Under the pieces are notes generated by a model. The model searched no databases. It was given only the letters and a program-made list of their open reading frames with translations, and was not told the DNA's origin. A program made the position numbers and the translations under genes. DNA of 64,000 nucleotides from PGZG01 sp046292765. GTDB taxonomy: Bacteria; Pseudomonadota; Gammaproteobacteria; Pseudomonadales; Alcanivoracaceae. Positions 1-9,293 of this stretch are shown here, in pieces; the first letter of the stretch is position 1; every line of letters starts with the position of its first letter. The DNA is taken from NCBI GenBank assembly GCA_046292765.1, contig JBKBQA010000002.1, positions 124,001-188,000 on the forward strand. The letters are read 5' to 3'.

Positions 1-501
1 CGGTGCCGGCTGGGCAGTGGGTGATTGTATTGGTTTGCCATCCGGGCCGAATTCGATAATCCGGCCGGTGACCGGGTCAAAGCGGAAGGTATTTTCTGTC
101 GGTCCGGCCGGCTCGGGACTGGCGGGCGGCACTGCGCTCGCCGGGGTTTGACCGGGGGCCAGTTCATCAATCTGTGGCAGCTCTTCGACCAGATTCACGG
201 GCGCCGATGCTGCCGGAGCAGACAGCGGAGCCGAGGATGTCACCGGAGGAGTGGTCAGCGTGCGTCCGTGAGAAACGGCATGAATGCTGACGTTGCCTTC
301 AAAGTAAACCGTAAAACCATCGTAGATCCAGCGGCTTATGGGGGGCGTGCCGACCGGGGCCACCTGGCGTTTCGGGGTGCCGAACTGTTTGCGGACGGAG
401 TCTTGTGTCATGCCGCGATCGGGCAAGCGATCGGAGGCTGCGGCGACAGCAGAGAGACCGAGCAGGCAGCCGGCCAACAGGGCGGTTATTGTTATACGCA
501 T
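1..501 (-). CDS. Secreted protein of unknown function (3' end beyond window)
   Basis: The frame stays open from ATG at 501 to the window edge, so at least 166 residues are seen and the C-terminus is missing. A purine-rich AGGGG lies just upstream of the ATG. The N-terminus is a typical signal peptide ending near residue 22 (AVAAAS). Residues 29-80 read like the small BamE/SmpA-type or related periplasmic modules (G-M-T-x-x-x-V-x-x-x-FG-x-P, then RWIYDGFTVYFEG). A Pro/Ala/Ser-rich linker follows, then a second short motif (FRFDPVTGRIIEFGPDGKPI). The family assignment is only a resemblance. It is divergent from the lol operon. Confidence 0.7.
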   Translation of the reverse strand, partial: MRITITALLAGCLLGLSAVAAASDRLPDRGMTQDSVRKQFGTPKRQVAPVGTPPISRWIYDGFTVYFEGNVSIHAVSHGRTLTTPPVTSSAPLSAPAASAPVNLVEELPQIDELAPGQTPASAVPPASPEPAGPTENTFRFDPVTGRIIEFGPDGKPIQSPTAQPAP

Positions 502-607
502 TCCCAATCCCCTACAGGAGGTGCAATTTCAAGTGATATTAGAAAGTTAGCGCCGCTTATTCAACTGCTTTGGTAAATCAGGCCAATATCAGCGACAGCG
601 CCGTGAA

Positions 608-633
608 CCAGTCCGCATCCGGGGGCGGACTGG
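608..633. repeat. 9-bp inverted repeat in divergent intergenic region
   Basis: CCAGTCCGC and GCGGACTGG flank an 8-base loop between the secreted-protein gene (minus strand) and lolC (plus strand). There is no T-run on either side and both genes point away from it, so it is not a convincing terminator. It could be an operator or a 5'-UTR hairpin of the lol transcript. Confidence 0.4.
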
Positions 634-703
634 GGTTGGTCTGCTATTGATGTCTGCAGGGCCGGCTTTCTCCGCGCCGGGGTTTAGTGCTTAAATGCGC
701 GCC

Positions 704-1939
704 ATGCTGAAACCATTCTCACTCTATGTTGGCCTGCGTTACACAGGCGCCCGGGCCCGCAACGGCTTTATTTCTGTCATTACCATGATCTCTGCGCTGG
801 GCTTGATGCTCGGCGTGGCCGTGTTGATTACCGTGCTGTCGGTCATGAATGGCTTTGATCGCGAGCTGCAGACCCGCATTCTCGGCATGGTGACCCATGT
901 CGCCATCACGGGTCGGGAACCGGTGCATGACTGGCAGGCACTGGCGGCGGCGGCTACCCGTCACAGCGCGGTGATTGGCGCGGCGCCCTTCCGCCAGATG
1001 GAAGGCATGCTCAGCCACGAGGGCGAAGTGGCCGGAGTGATTGCCACCGGCATCCTGCCAGAGGCTGAGCGGCGGGTGTCAATCGTTGGCGAGTTCATGG
1101 AATTTGGCGAACTGGACTCGCTTGAGGCTGGCAGCTTCAATGTCGTGCTCGGTTATGGCCTGGCCCGCCGGCTGAATGCAGGTATCGGCGACAAGGTCAC
1201 GCTGGTGCTGCCCGAGGCCACCCTGTCGCCGGCCGGTGTCATGCCGAGGTTCCGTCGCTTTACTGTCACCGGGATCTTCCGGGTTCGCGCCGAAGTGGAC
1301 GGCATGCTGGCCTATATCCATGTCGAGGACGCTGCCCGACTGGCGCGGGAGCCTGGTACCGTGGAAGGCATCCGTCTCAGGCTCGACGATCTTTTTCAGG
1401 CCCCGGTGGTGGGCTGGCGTCTTGAGCGTGAGCTCGGTCCCCGCTATTTCAGCAGTGACTGGACGCGCAGTCATGGCAGTCTGTTTCAAGCCATCCGCAT
1501 GGAAAAAACGATGATGACACTGCTGTTGTCTTTCATTGTGGCAGTGGCAGCGTTCAATATCATTTCCAGTCAGGTCATGTTGGTGACCGAAAAACGCGCC
1601 AACATCGCCGTGATGAGGACGCTGGGCGCAACACCGGGCATGATCATGCGTATCTTCATGGTTCAGGGCACCCTGATCGGGGTCGCTGGTACGGCGCTGG
1701 GAACGTTGCTTGGCGTGCTGCTCTCCACCAATATCAGTGCAATCGCCAACTGGATGGAGGACACCTTCAATGCCCAGTTGTTCGACGCCTACTTTGTCAA
1801 TTACCTGCCGTCCGAGTTGCAGTGGGGCGATGTCTTTACCATTGTATCCATCGCGCTGGTGATCAGTTTCAGTGCCACCCTGTACCCGTCATGGCGAGCC
1901 AGTCGGGTGCAGCCTGCGGAGGCGCTGCGCTATGAATAA
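704..1939 (+). CDS. lolC: Lipoprotein-releasing ABC transporter permease, LolC/LolE family
   Basis: Inner-membrane permease of the Lol system, which extracts outer-membrane lipoproteins from the inner membrane and hands them to LolA. The protein has the family plan: an N-terminal segment with the typical LRYT and RNGFIS motifs, one membrane helix at about residues 20-48, a large periplasmic domain, then three C-terminal helices (FtsX-type) ending in PAEALRYE. An in-frame ATG at 695 is also possible; 704 gives MLKPFSLYVGLRYT, which matches the usual N-terminus. The stop overlaps the lolD start. No second permease gene follows, so this protein may act as a homodimer (LolF-like). Confidence 0.9.
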   Translation: MLKPFSLYVGLRYTGARARNGFISVITMISALGLMLGVAVLITVLSVMNGFDRELQTRILGMVTHVAITGREPVHDWQALAAAATRHSAVIGAAPFRQMEGMLSHEGEVAGVIATGILPEAERRVSIVGEFMEFGELDSLEAGSFNVVLGYGLARRLNAGIGDKVTLVLPEATLSPAGVMPRFRRFTVTGIFRVRAEVDGMLAYIHVEDAARLAREPGTVEGIRLRLDDLFQAPVVGWRLERELGPRYFSSDWTRSHGSLFQAIRMEKTMMTLLLSFIVAVAAFNIISSQVMLVTEKRANIAVMRTLGATPGMIMRIFMVQGTLIGVAGTALGTLLGVLLSTNISAIANWMEDTFNAQLFDAYFVNYLPSELQWGDVFTIVSIALVISFSATLYPSWRASRVQPAEALRYE

Positions 1940-2627
1940 CGCCGGTCGTGATGAGCGCGTACTGGAAGCAGCCGGGCTGGTAAAAACCTACCGTGAAGGC
2001 AATAACGTCCTTACCGTGTTGAGCGATGTCACCATGCATCTGAACCGGGGGGAGCGGGTAGCGGTGATCGGAAGCTCGGGCAGCGGCAAGTCTACGCTGC
2101 TCAACCTGCTCGGCGGCCTCGACGACCCCAGCGCTGGTACGGTGGCTGTCTGTGGTCAGGCGCTGGAAGTGCTGGCGGAGAAACAGCGTTGCCTGCTTCG
2201 TAACGAAAAAATCGGCTTCATCTACCAGTTCCATCATCTGCTACCGGAGTTCAGTGCGCTGGAGAATGCAGCCATGCCACTGCTGATACGCGGGGTTTCC
2301 CCGGCGGAAGCACGTGACCGGGCGACGGCGTTGCTTGAGCAGGTGGGGCTGGGGCCGCGGTTGCGCCACAAACCGGGGATGCTAAGCGGTGGCGAACGTC
2401 AGCGGGTGGCCATCGCCCGAGCGCTGGTAACATCACCGGCGCTGATACTGGCAGATGAGCCTACTGGTAATCTGGATGAGCGGACCGCCGCATCGGTACA
2501 GGCCTTGATGCAGGATCTCAACGAGCGTCTTGGGATTGCCTTTCTGATCGTCACCCACGATAACGAGTTTGCTTCACGCTGCCAGCGGGTGCTGACTCTT
2601 CACGAAGGCCGGTTGTCGTCCGACTGA
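1932..2627 (+). CDS. lolD: Lipoprotein-releasing ABC transporter ATP-binding protein LolD
   Basis: ATPase that powers lipoprotein release by the Lol permease. It shows Walker A (GSSGSGKST), Q-loop region (FIYQFHHLLPEFSALEN), signature (LSGGERQRVAIARAL), Walker B (LILADEP) and the H-loop (LIVTHD). The FHHLLPEF segment and the 231-residue length are typical of LolD. The chosen ATG at 1932 overlaps the permease stop codon; the frame is open further upstream but that part is not LolD-like. The 3' end overlaps the convergent DUF2062 gene by 28 bp. Confidence 0.95.
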   Translation: MNNAGRDERVLEAAGLVKTYREGNNVLTVLSDVTMHLNRGERVAVIGSSGSGKSTLLNLLGGLDDPSAGTVAVCGQALEVLAEKQRCLLRNEKIGFIYQFHHLLPEFSALENAAMPLLIRGVSPAEARDRATALLEQVGLGPRLRHKPGMLSGGERQRVAIARALVTSPALILADEPTGNLDERTAASVQALMQDLNERLGIAFLIVTHDNEFASRCQRVLTLHEGRLSSD

Positions 2628-3166
2628 GTTTTGTCGACAGTCTCTGATGCGCGTCGCTCGCGGCTGATGCGTCGCTGCCGTTTCCGTACTGTCCAGCTGC
2701 GGGTAACGGCAAGGCGCCAGACCAGTTTGATGATGCCCCACGCCAGTCCGCCGAACACCAATCCGCACAGAATGGATCCCACCCAGAGCGGAATCATCTG
2801 CTCAATCAACCAGGCAAAGTTCACCTGACTTGGCGGAGTGATTGGCATGCCCAGCAACCAGGCGCCAACGCGGTAGGTGAAATAGAACACCGGCACCACG
2901 GTAAAGGGGTTGGTAAACCAGACAATCACGATCGATAGCGGCAGATTGCACTTGAAACGCACCGCCAGCACGGCGGCCAGCACCATCTGCAGGGGAATCG
3001 GCACGAGCGCCGAAAAAATGCCGATAAAGGCAGCGCCGGCGAGGGAGTGACGGTTGATGTGCCAGAGGTTGGGGTCTGACAGCACAGCGCCCAGGAAGCC
3101 CAGCGATCGATGTTGTCGGATTTTATCCGGCGACGGCAGGTATTTCCTGAACATTCTTTTCGGCAT
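2600..3166 (-). CDS. DUF2062 domain membrane protein
   Basis: A 188-residue inner-membrane protein of the DUF2062 family, function unknown. Features seen: basic N-terminus, hydrophobic helices near residues 40-75 (including IPLQMVLAAVLAVRF), a VWFTNPFTVVPVFYFTY segment characteristic of the family, a further helix near 125-150 and a very basic C-tail. The same gene lies between lol and comEC genes in pseudomonads. It is transcribed against lolD and away from comEC. Confidence 0.85.
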   Translation of the reverse strand: MPKRMFRKYLPSPDKIRQHRSLGFLGAVLSDPNLWHINRHSLAGAAFIGIFSALVPIPLQMVLAAVLAVRFKCNLPLSIVIVWFTNPFTVVPVFYFTYRVGAWLLGMPITPPSQVNFAWLIEQMIPLWVGSILCGLVFGGLAWGIIKLVWRLAVTRSWTVRKRQRRISRERRASETVDKTQSDDNRPS

Positions 3167-3174
3167 TGGCTGAC

Positions 3175-3202
3175 CTTGTCCCTGCTATCGGGGCGCTATT
3201 AT
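3175..3202 (+). promoter_or_regulatory. Putative promoter of comEC
   Basis: TATTAT at 3197-3202 is a good -10 hexamer. CTTGTC at 3175-3180 is a weak -35 at 16 bp. If used, transcription starts near 3209, which excludes a TTG start at 3166 and supports ATG 3232. Confidence 0.35.
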
Positions 3203-3231
3203 GCCCGGGTTTCTGCCATGAGTGCACAGGG

Positions 3232-5466
3232 ATGTGGTGCTTGCCCCCCGTCATGCTGGCCACGCTGCTTGGCCACTCGATCATCGCTGTATTGACCCTG
3301 ATCGGCTGGTTCGGTTTCGTCGGTCGGGCCAGGTGGCGCCGGTCGGTTCTGTGGCTGGTGTCGGGATTGCTTGCTATCTGGTATACCGAGCTGCAACTGC
3401 AGGCGGCGCTGGCAGCGCGGCTACCGCTGACGCTGCAGGGGATCGAGCTGTCGCTGGTCGGTGAGGTTGTCGGGCTGCCAGAACGGCAGCGGCTGGGGCG
3501 CGGTGACGGTGCCATTGAGCGCGTCCGTTTTCAGTTCCGGGGTGCCTCGGCGGATCCGCGCTGGCCCGGCCGCAAGCAACTTTCTCTGATCTGGCACACG
3601 GACGAGGCGACACCGGTCCGGCCCGGGCAGCAATTGCAGCTCACGGTGCGCTTGCGGCCGGTGTACGCGCAGCTAAATGAGGGTGGGTTCGACATTGAGC
3701 GCCATGCCCTCAGTCGCGGGCTGCATGCGCGAGGTTCTGTGCTGTCACTGGAATGGCTTGCCGATGCGGGTGGGCTGGATCAGTTTCGTGACCAGCAATC
3801 GGAGCAGCTGCGTTCGCGACTGGCGGCTTCGCCGCTGGCCGCGGCCCTTCTGCCAGCGCTGGTGACCGGTGATCGTCGCGGTCTGGATGCCGGTCACTGG
3901 GCCTTGTTGCAACGTACTGGTACGGCACACCTGTTCGCCATTTCCGGGCTACACATCAGCCTGGTGGCAGGCCTGATCTGGTGGCTGATGCGCTGGCTAC
4001 TGGCCGGGCTGATGAGCGCTGGCTCCGGTCGGCAGGCGGCGCAGCGATTGGCGGTGCTGCCGGCGCTGATGGCAGCGCTCGGATATGCCGCTCTGGCGGG
4101 CTTCTCTCTGCCCACGGTGCGGGCACTGGTAATGACCACTGTGGTGATGCTGTTGTCGTTGCTTGCTCAGCGCTGGCCGGTGTCCCGTCTGCTTTGTGTC
4201 GCGGCATTGGCGGTGGTGTTGCCGTCACCGCTGGCGCTGCTGGATACCAGTTTCTGGCTGTCATTCGGCGCGGTGTCGTTGCTGGCGTTGTTGATGTCCT
4301 GCGCCGTATCCGGCTTGCTGCGGTTGCAGTTGGCGCTGTCGCTGGTGTTCGGCGTCCTGACCGCGTTGCTGTTCTCGGTATGGAGTCCTGCTGCACTGCC
4401 TGCCAATTTACTGCTGGTACCGCTTTTTTCCTTGCTGCTGGTGCCGCTTGCACTACTCGGCACCCTGTTGCCGATGATGCCCCAGTTGCTGGTACTGGCG
4501 GCCTGGTTGATGGAATGGAGTTGGCAGTGGCTGATATGGCTGGCGGCGGTGCCGGCGCTGCCGGTGCCGGTATCGTTGCTCGCAGCGCTGTGCCTCGCGC
4601 TTTGGTTGCTGCTCTGGCTGACACCATCGTTGCCGGCGCCTCGATGGGCGCTGGCCGTGCTGGTGCTGCCGTGGCTCTGGCCGGACCATCACCGGCCTGA
4701 GCCAGGGCACGCGGAGCTGGTGGCGTTCGATGTCGGTCAGGGGCAGATGGTGGCAGTGCGTACCCGCAACCACCTGTTGCTGTACGACCTTGGGCCGGGC
4801 TGGCACGGGGGTGAGTCCGCCAGTCAGGTGCTACTACCCTGGCTGGCCCGGCAGCGCCGGCAACCGGATCTGACCTTTGTCAGTCATGCCCATCTTGATC
4901 ATGCCGGCGGACTGGCAGCCTTTGCCGGCGGCGTGCCCGGGATGCTGGTGGCGGGCGAGTCGGAGCGTATTCCGGGCAGTATCCCTTGCTTGAGACATCA
5001 GCGCTGGTGGTTCGACGAGGTCTCCGTCGAGGTGATCTGGCCGCCCCCGCAGCTGCCCTTGCGCCACAGCAATAACCGCAGCTGTGTGGTCCGGATCGAG
5101 GCGCGCAACCAGACCGTACTGCTCACTGGCGATATCGGCCGCGACGTGGAGCACTGGTTAGTCGAGCATGAGCGCCTGAAGGCAGATCTGCTGCAGGCGC
5201 CGCATCATGGCAGCCAGACCAGCTCTTCCTTTGCGTTTCTGCGGGCGGTGGATCCGACAGAGGCATTTGCCAGTGCCGGCTATGGCAACCGCTTCGGGCA
5301 TCCGGCGGTGGCGATTCAGCAGCGTTATCGCGAACAGGGCATCGTACTTCGGGTGACCGGGCATAGCGGCATGCTGGTGTTCGGTCGGCGTGGCCATCCC
5401 GAGCCCCTGCGATGGCGTCAACGGCAGGCTTTCCCGTGGCGACATCCGGAGCCTGTGGTAGAGTAG
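3232..5466 (+). CDS. comEC: DNA internalization-related competence protein ComEC/Rec2
   Basis: Inner-membrane channel for single-stranded DNA uptake during transformation. The order of parts is: two N-terminal helices, an OB-like periplasmic segment, the Competence domain with many helices (motif GTAHLFAISGLHISLVAGL), then a C-terminal metallo-beta-lactamase domain with DVGQGQ, SHAHLDHAGG, LLTGDIG and APHHGS metal/active-site motifs. The lactamase domain looks intact, as in ComEC proteins proposed to degrade the non-transported strand. The frame extends upstream to a TTG at 3166; ATG 3232 was chosen because of the putative promoter, although its ribosome binding site is poor. About 744 residues, normal for the family. 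Confidence 0.9.
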   Translation: MWCLPPVMLATLLGHSIIAVLTLIGWFGFVGRARWRRSVLWLVSGLLAIWYTELQLQAALAARLPLTLQGIELSLVGEVVGLPERQRLGRGDGAIERVRFQFRGASADPRWPGRKQLSLIWHTDEATPVRPGQQLQLTVRLRPVYAQLNEGGFDIERHALSRGLHARGSVLSLEWLADAGGLDQFRDQQSEQLRSRLAASPLAAALLPALVTGDRRGLDAGHWALLQRTGTAHLFAISGLHISLVAGLIWWLMRWLLAGLMSAGSGRQAAQRLAVLPALMAALGYAALAGFSLPTVRALVMTTVVMLLSLLAQRWPVSRLLCVAALAVVLPSPLALLDTSFWLSFGAVSLLALLMSCAVSGLLRLQLALSLVFGVLTALLFSVWSPAALPANLLLVPLFSLLLVPLALLGTLLPMMPQLLVLAAWLMEWSWQWLIWLAAVPALPVPVSLLAALCLALWLLLWLTPSLPAPRWALAVLVLPWLWPDHHRPEPGHAELVAFDVGQGQMVAVRTRNHLLLYDLGPGWHGGESASQVLLPWLARQRRQPDLTFVSHAHLDHAGGLAAFAGGVPGMLVAGESERIPGSIPCLRHQRWWFDEVSVEVIWPPPQLPLRHSNNRSCVVRIEARNQTVLLTGDIGRDVEHWLVEHERLKADLLQAPHHGSQTSSSFAFLRAVDPTEAFASAGYGNRFGHPAVAIQQRYREQGIVLRVTGHSGMLVFGRRGHPEPLRWRQRQAFPWRHPEPVVE

Positions 5467-5493
5467 CCACCGTCATTCCTTCGGAGTTCTGCT

Positions 5494-6135
5494 GTGCTGG
5501 AAATCATTCAATCCGGTGGCTGGCTGATGCTGCCCATTCTGATCTGCTCGCTGGTTGCCATGGGGATTGTCAGTGAGCGTTTCTGGACACTGCGGCGTGA
5601 GCGACTTGCACCCCCCGGCCTGGTTGGCCGCGTTCAGGGGATGGTCAAGAAGGGCGCACTCGATCAGGCCCAGTTGCAGCAGCTCGCCAGCGACTCGCCG
5701 CTTGGCCGTATTCTGGCCACCGGTCTGGCCAATGCCCGCCATGGTCGCGACATCATGAAAGAAAGCATCGAGGAAGTGGCGGCCCAGGTGGTCCATGACC
5801 TTGAGCGCTTCCTCAACACGCTGGGGACGGTGGCGGCTATTACGCCGATGCTGGGCCTGCTCGGCACCGTGGTGGGTATGATCGATGTTTTCAGTGCCAT
5901 CATGCTGCATGGAGCCGGGGATACGGCGTTGCTCGCCGGCGGCATTTCCAAGGCACTGATCACCACCGCAGCCGGGTTGTCGGTGGCCATTCCGGCAATG
6001 TTCTTCCATCGTTTTTTTGTGCGCCGTGTCGAGGAGATCACCATCGCCATGGAGCAGCAGGCCATTCATCTGGTAGACCTGTTCCATGGCGATCGGGCGG
6101 AAATCCCCAAGGCCAGCCGGGGTGCCAAGGCGTGA
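5494..6135 (+). CDS. exbB: MotA/TolQ/ExbB proton channel family protein
   Basis: Proton-motive-force motor subunit that works with the ExbD-type protein encoded next. Starts with GTG 8 nt after GGAG. It has a first helix at residues 10-28, a cytoplasmic loop, and two helices at about 105-130 and 145-170 with the family motif (TPMLGLLGTVVGMI, then ITTAAGLSVAIPAMFFH). Located in a lipid A gene cluster rather than beside tonB or tolAB, as in pseudomonads; its energised partner is therefore not evident. The stop overlaps the exbD start. Confidence 0.92.
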   Translation: MLEIIQSGGWLMLPILICSLVAMGIVSERFWTLRRERLAPPGLVGRVQGMVKKGALDQAQLQQLASDSPLGRILATGLANARHGRDIMKESIEEVAAQVVHDLERFLNTLGTVAAITPMLGLLGTVVGMIDVFSAIMLHGAGDTALLAGGISKALITTAAGLSVAIPAMFFHRFFVRRVEEITIAMEQQAIHLVDLFHGDRAEIPKASRGAKA

Positions 6136-6548
6136 AGTTCGGTCGCGCCCGCAAGGACAGTGTCGAGGTCAACCTGACGCCACTGATTGATGTGGTGTTT
6201 CTGCTGTTGATTTTTTTTATGGTGTCCACCACTTTTACCCGCGAGACCCGCCTGTCCGTGTTGCTGCCGGAAGCAGAGGGTGTGGCCCCGGTGGTTGAGT
6301 TGCGCATGATCGAGGTCAGCATCGGTGCCGATGGCATCTACATGATCAACGGCGAGCGCCTCGCGCGTAGTGATCGCGATACCCTGCGTGCCGTGCTGTT
6401 GCCGCTATCCCAGCAGGGTACCGAGGTGCCGTTTGTTATCGTCGCGGATGCCAACGCCACGCATCAGGCGGTGGTGACGGTGATGGATGTTGCCGGCCGT
6501 CTCGGCTTCGTCAATCTCAGCATTACCACGCAGGAGCCGGGGCGATGA
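6132..6548 (+). CDS. exbD: Biopolymer transport protein ExbD/TolR family
   Basis: 138-residue partner of the ExbB-type channel. A short cytoplasmic N-terminus leads into one helix (about residues 16-36) containing the conserved PLIDVVFLLLIFFMVSTTF motif, whose Asp is the family's essential proton-path residue. A periplasmic domain follows. GTG start overlaps the exbB stop; the TGA overlaps the msbA ATG, so translation is probably coupled. Confidence 0.92.
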   Translation: MKFGRARKDSVEVNLTPLIDVVFLLLIFFMVSTTFTRETRLSVLLPEAEGVAPVVELRMIEVSIGADGIYMINGERLARSDRDTLRAVLLPLSQQGTEVPFVIVADANATHQAVVTVMDVAGRLGFVNLSITTQEPGR

Positions 6549-8290
6549 ATGCTGCCGGAGATCCGGGGGAGGTCTGGGCGGTCTATCGGCGTTTGCTGGC
6601 CTACACCCGACGCTACTGGTATGCGTTGTTGGCCAGTGCGTTCGGTTTTCTGATCTATTCCGCCATGCAGCCTCTCACCGCGCACATGATGCAGGTGATC
6701 GTTGATACCTTTGAAAACCCGACACCAAAAATGATCCTGCTGATATCACTGGCGCCCATCACCATTGCCTTTGTGCAGGGTATTGGCCAATTCATTGGTG
6801 CCTATTCGGTGGCCTGGCTTGGCCAGCATATTGTGTTCGAGATCCGCAACGAGGTGTTTCGCCACGTCCTTAATCTCCCGCAGTCAGTATTTCAGCGCAA
6901 TGCCACCGGACGCATTACTTCCAAGCTGGTGTTTGATGCCCAGCAGATCACTGCCGCCGGCAGTGACGCGGTGGTGGTGATCATCCGGGAAGGCCTGACA
7001 GTGATGCTGTTACTGGCCTACCTGCTGTATATCGACTGGAAGCTGACATTGATCCTGTTTACCGTGGCGCCAGCCATTGCGCTGGTGGTGAATTATTCCG
7101 GCAAGCGGTTTCGCACCATCAGCCGGCGCATGCAGTCGAACATGGGTAACATCAGTCACTATGTCGGCGAGGCCATCGAAGGCCAGCAACCGGTGAAGAT
7201 ATTTGCCGGGCAGGATCAGGAGAAAGAGCGCTTTCTCAAGGTCAGTCGCAGCTTTGAAAAGCAGAACGTGAAACTGGTGGCCACCAAGGAGGTAGGCACC
7301 ACGCTGGTTCACATGGTGATCTCTGCCGGCGTCGGCGCGATCATCTACCTGTTCTTTCGGGTGATGGGCGAAGAAGTCTCGGTGGGAATGTTCCTGACCT
7401 TTTTCACCGGCGTTGGTCTGATTCAGAAGCCGATCAAGCAGCTCACCGAAGTTAACGTCAAGATTCAGCGTGGTTTGACCGGCGCCGCTTCACTGTTCGA
7501 GCTGCTGGACACCACCCCGGAGCAGGACAAGGGTTTGCAGCCCCTGGATCGTGCCCGGGGCGAGATCGAATTCCGTGATGTGGTGTTTGGTTATGATCCG
7601 GATCAGCCGGTGCTGAAAGGGCTGTCATTTCATGTTCGGGCTGGGGAGACGGTGGCATTGGTCGGGCGTTCTGGCGCCGGCAAAACCACCATCTCGTCGC
7701 TGTTGCCGCGTTTTTATGATGTCAATGGTGGTCAGATCCTGCTCGACGGCCATCCGCTTGACCACTTTGGTCTGCCGGACCTGCGTCGCCAGATTGCCAT
7801 GGTCAGTCAGAAGGTGATGCTGTTTAACGATACCGTACGCAACAACATTGCCTATGGGGAGTTGCGTTCTGCCACCGATGAACAGGTGATTCAGGCACTC
7901 AAGGATGCCCATGCCTGGGACTTCGTGAAGGCGCTGGATGGTGGACTGCATGCCGAGATCGGGCAGGACGGCACCCAGTTGTCCGGTGGCCAGCGGCAAC
8001 GTCTCGCCATCGCTCGGGCGTTGCTGAAGGATGCTCCGATTCTGATCCTTGATGAGGCCACCTCGGCGCTAGATACCGAGTCGGAGTTCCGCATCCAGCA
8101 GGCGCTGGAACGGGTGATGCAGGGGCGTACCACGCTGGTGATTGCGCATCGCCTGTCGACCATCGAGAGCGCAGATCGCATTCTGGTGTTGGACGAGGGA
8201 CGTCTGATGGAAAGTGGCAGCCACAGCGAGCTGCTGGCGCGGGATGGCGCCTATGCGCAGCTTTATCGGATGAACTTTGAAGAACGTTGA
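6545..8290 (+). CDS. msbA: Lipid A export permease/ATP-binding protein MsbA
   Basis: Half-transporter that flips core-lipid A across the inner membrane. 581 residues, the normal MsbA length. Six helices in the N-terminal half are followed by an ATPase domain with Walker A (VGRSGAGKTT), signature (LSGGQRQRLAIARALL), Walker B (LILDEATSALD) and H-loop (VIAHRLSTI). Placement directly before lpxK and kdsB supports MsbA over other exporters of this fold. The ATG overlaps the exbD stop. Confidence 0.93.
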   Translation: MNAAGDPGEVWAVYRRLLAYTRRYWYALLASAFGFLIYSAMQPLTAHMMQVIVDTFENPTPKMILLISLAPITIAFVQGIGQFIGAYSVAWLGQHIVFEIRNEVFRHVLNLPQSVFQRNATGRITSKLVFDAQQITAAGSDAVVVIIREGLTVMLLLAYLLYIDWKLTLILFTVAPAIALVVNYSGKRFRTISRRMQSNMGNISHYVGEAIEGQQPVKIFAGQDQEKERFLKVSRSFEKQNVKLVATKEVGTTLVHMVISAGVGAIIYLFFRVMGEEVSVGMFLTFFTGVGLIQKPIKQLTEVNVKIQRGLTGAASLFELLDTTPEQDKGLQPLDRARGEIEFRDVVFGYDPDQPVLKGLSFHVRAGETVALVGRSGAGKTTISSLLPRFYDVNGGQILLDGHPLDHFGLPDLRRQIAMVSQKVMLFNDTVRNNIAYGELRSATDEQVIQALKDAHAWDFVKALDGGLHAEIGQDGTQLSGGQRQRLAIARALLKDAPILILDEATSALDTESEFRIQQALERVMQGRTTLVIAHRLSTIESADRILVLDEGRLMESGSHSELLARDGAYAQLYRMNFEER

Positions 8291-8306
8291 GCAGCGCTTC
8301 AGTGCC

Positions 8307-9293
8307 ATGGCCGGGGCATTGCGTCGCGCCTGGCAGGATGGCGCATCCTGGTTGCCGGCGCTCTATCCGCTGAGTGCGTTGGTGGCCTGGGTCGCCCGAT
8401 GGCGCCTGCTGCGTTTCCGTCGTCGTGGGCTGCGGCCGCCGGTGCCAGTGCTGGTGGTTGGCAACGTCACCGTTGGCGGCACGGGCAAAACACCGCTGGT
8501 GGTGGCCCTCTGCGAGTTCTGTCGCGCCCGAGGCTTGCGGGTGGTGGTGATCAGTCGCGGTTACGGTTCACGTGCACCTGCCTATCCATGGCTGGTGGAA
8601 CCCGGACAGTCAGCCCAGCAAGCGGGCGACGAACCATTGCTCATCGCCCGTCGCACCGGTGTGCCCGTGGTGATTGATCCGAAGCGTTCCCGGGCGCTGG
8701 CCTATGCGGTCAAGCAGTTCAATCCCGATCTCGTTATCAGTGATGACGGCTTGCAGCACTATGCCTTGCCACGATCGGTCGAGATTGTCGTACTGGATGC
8801 GCAGCGCGGTCTTGGCAATGGTCGCTGCCTGCCGGCGGGGCCGTTGCGTGAACCGGCGAGTCGCCTCGACGAGGTGGATTATGTGGTTCTCAATGGCCGC
8901 CCGGATTCACGTTGGCCATCGGCCTCAGTGATGGTGCTGCAACTGGATGATCCGGTCAATCTCGCTACTGGCGAGCGCATGCCGATGGAAGAGTTTGCAG
9001 CCCGTCATCCGCTGGTCCACGCTTTTGCCGGCATTGGTAATCCCAGCCGCTTCTTTTCGGCCTTGAGCGTCTGGGATATTCGCGTTACCGGACATCCGAT
9101 GGCGGATCACTACCAGTTCAGCGCCGCGGACTTTGCCGGTCTTGAGGGGCAGACCATCGTCATGACCGAAAAGGATGCGGTGAAATGCAGCGGCCTTGCC
9201 AGTAACAATTTCTGGTATCTCCCGGTTAGCGCCCGGCTGTCGCCGGTGCTGTTTGATGACCTTCTTGATCGTTTACACAGGAGCGCCCGATGA
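8307..9293 (+). CDS. lpxK: Tetraacyldisaccharide 4'-kinase LpxK
   Basis: Phosphorylates the 4' position of the lipid A disaccharide precursor at the inner membrane. The N-terminal helix region precedes a Walker A-like loop (VGNVTVGGTGKTP), then the SRGYGS motif, DDGLQHY and the C-terminal TEKDAVK motif, all typical of LpxK. An alternative TTG at 8277 overlaps the end of msbA; ATG 8307 gives 328 residues, equal to the E. coli enzyme. The stop overlaps the kdsB start. Confidence 0.93.
   Translation: MAGALRRAWQDGASWLPALYPLSALVAWVARWRLLRFRRRGLRPPVPVLVVGNVTVGGTGKTPLVVALCEFCRARGLRVVVISRGYGSRAPAYPWLVEPGQSAQQAGDEPLLIARRTGVPVVIDPKRSRALAYAVKQFNPDLVISDDGLQHYALPRSVEIVVLDAQRGLGNGRCLPAGPLREPASRLDEVDYVVLNGRPDSRWPSASVMVLQLDDPVNLATGERMPMEEFAARHPLVHAFAGIGNPSRFFSALSVWDIRVTGHPMADHYQFSAADFAGLEGQTIVMTEKDAVKCSGLASNNFWYLPVSARLSPVLFDDLLDRLHRSAR

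Noticed and set aside
25..576. Plus-strand frame of 183 codons at the window start
   Set aside because: Opposite to a minus-strand gene with signal peptide, ribosome binding site and recognisable motifs; the plus product has no family features.
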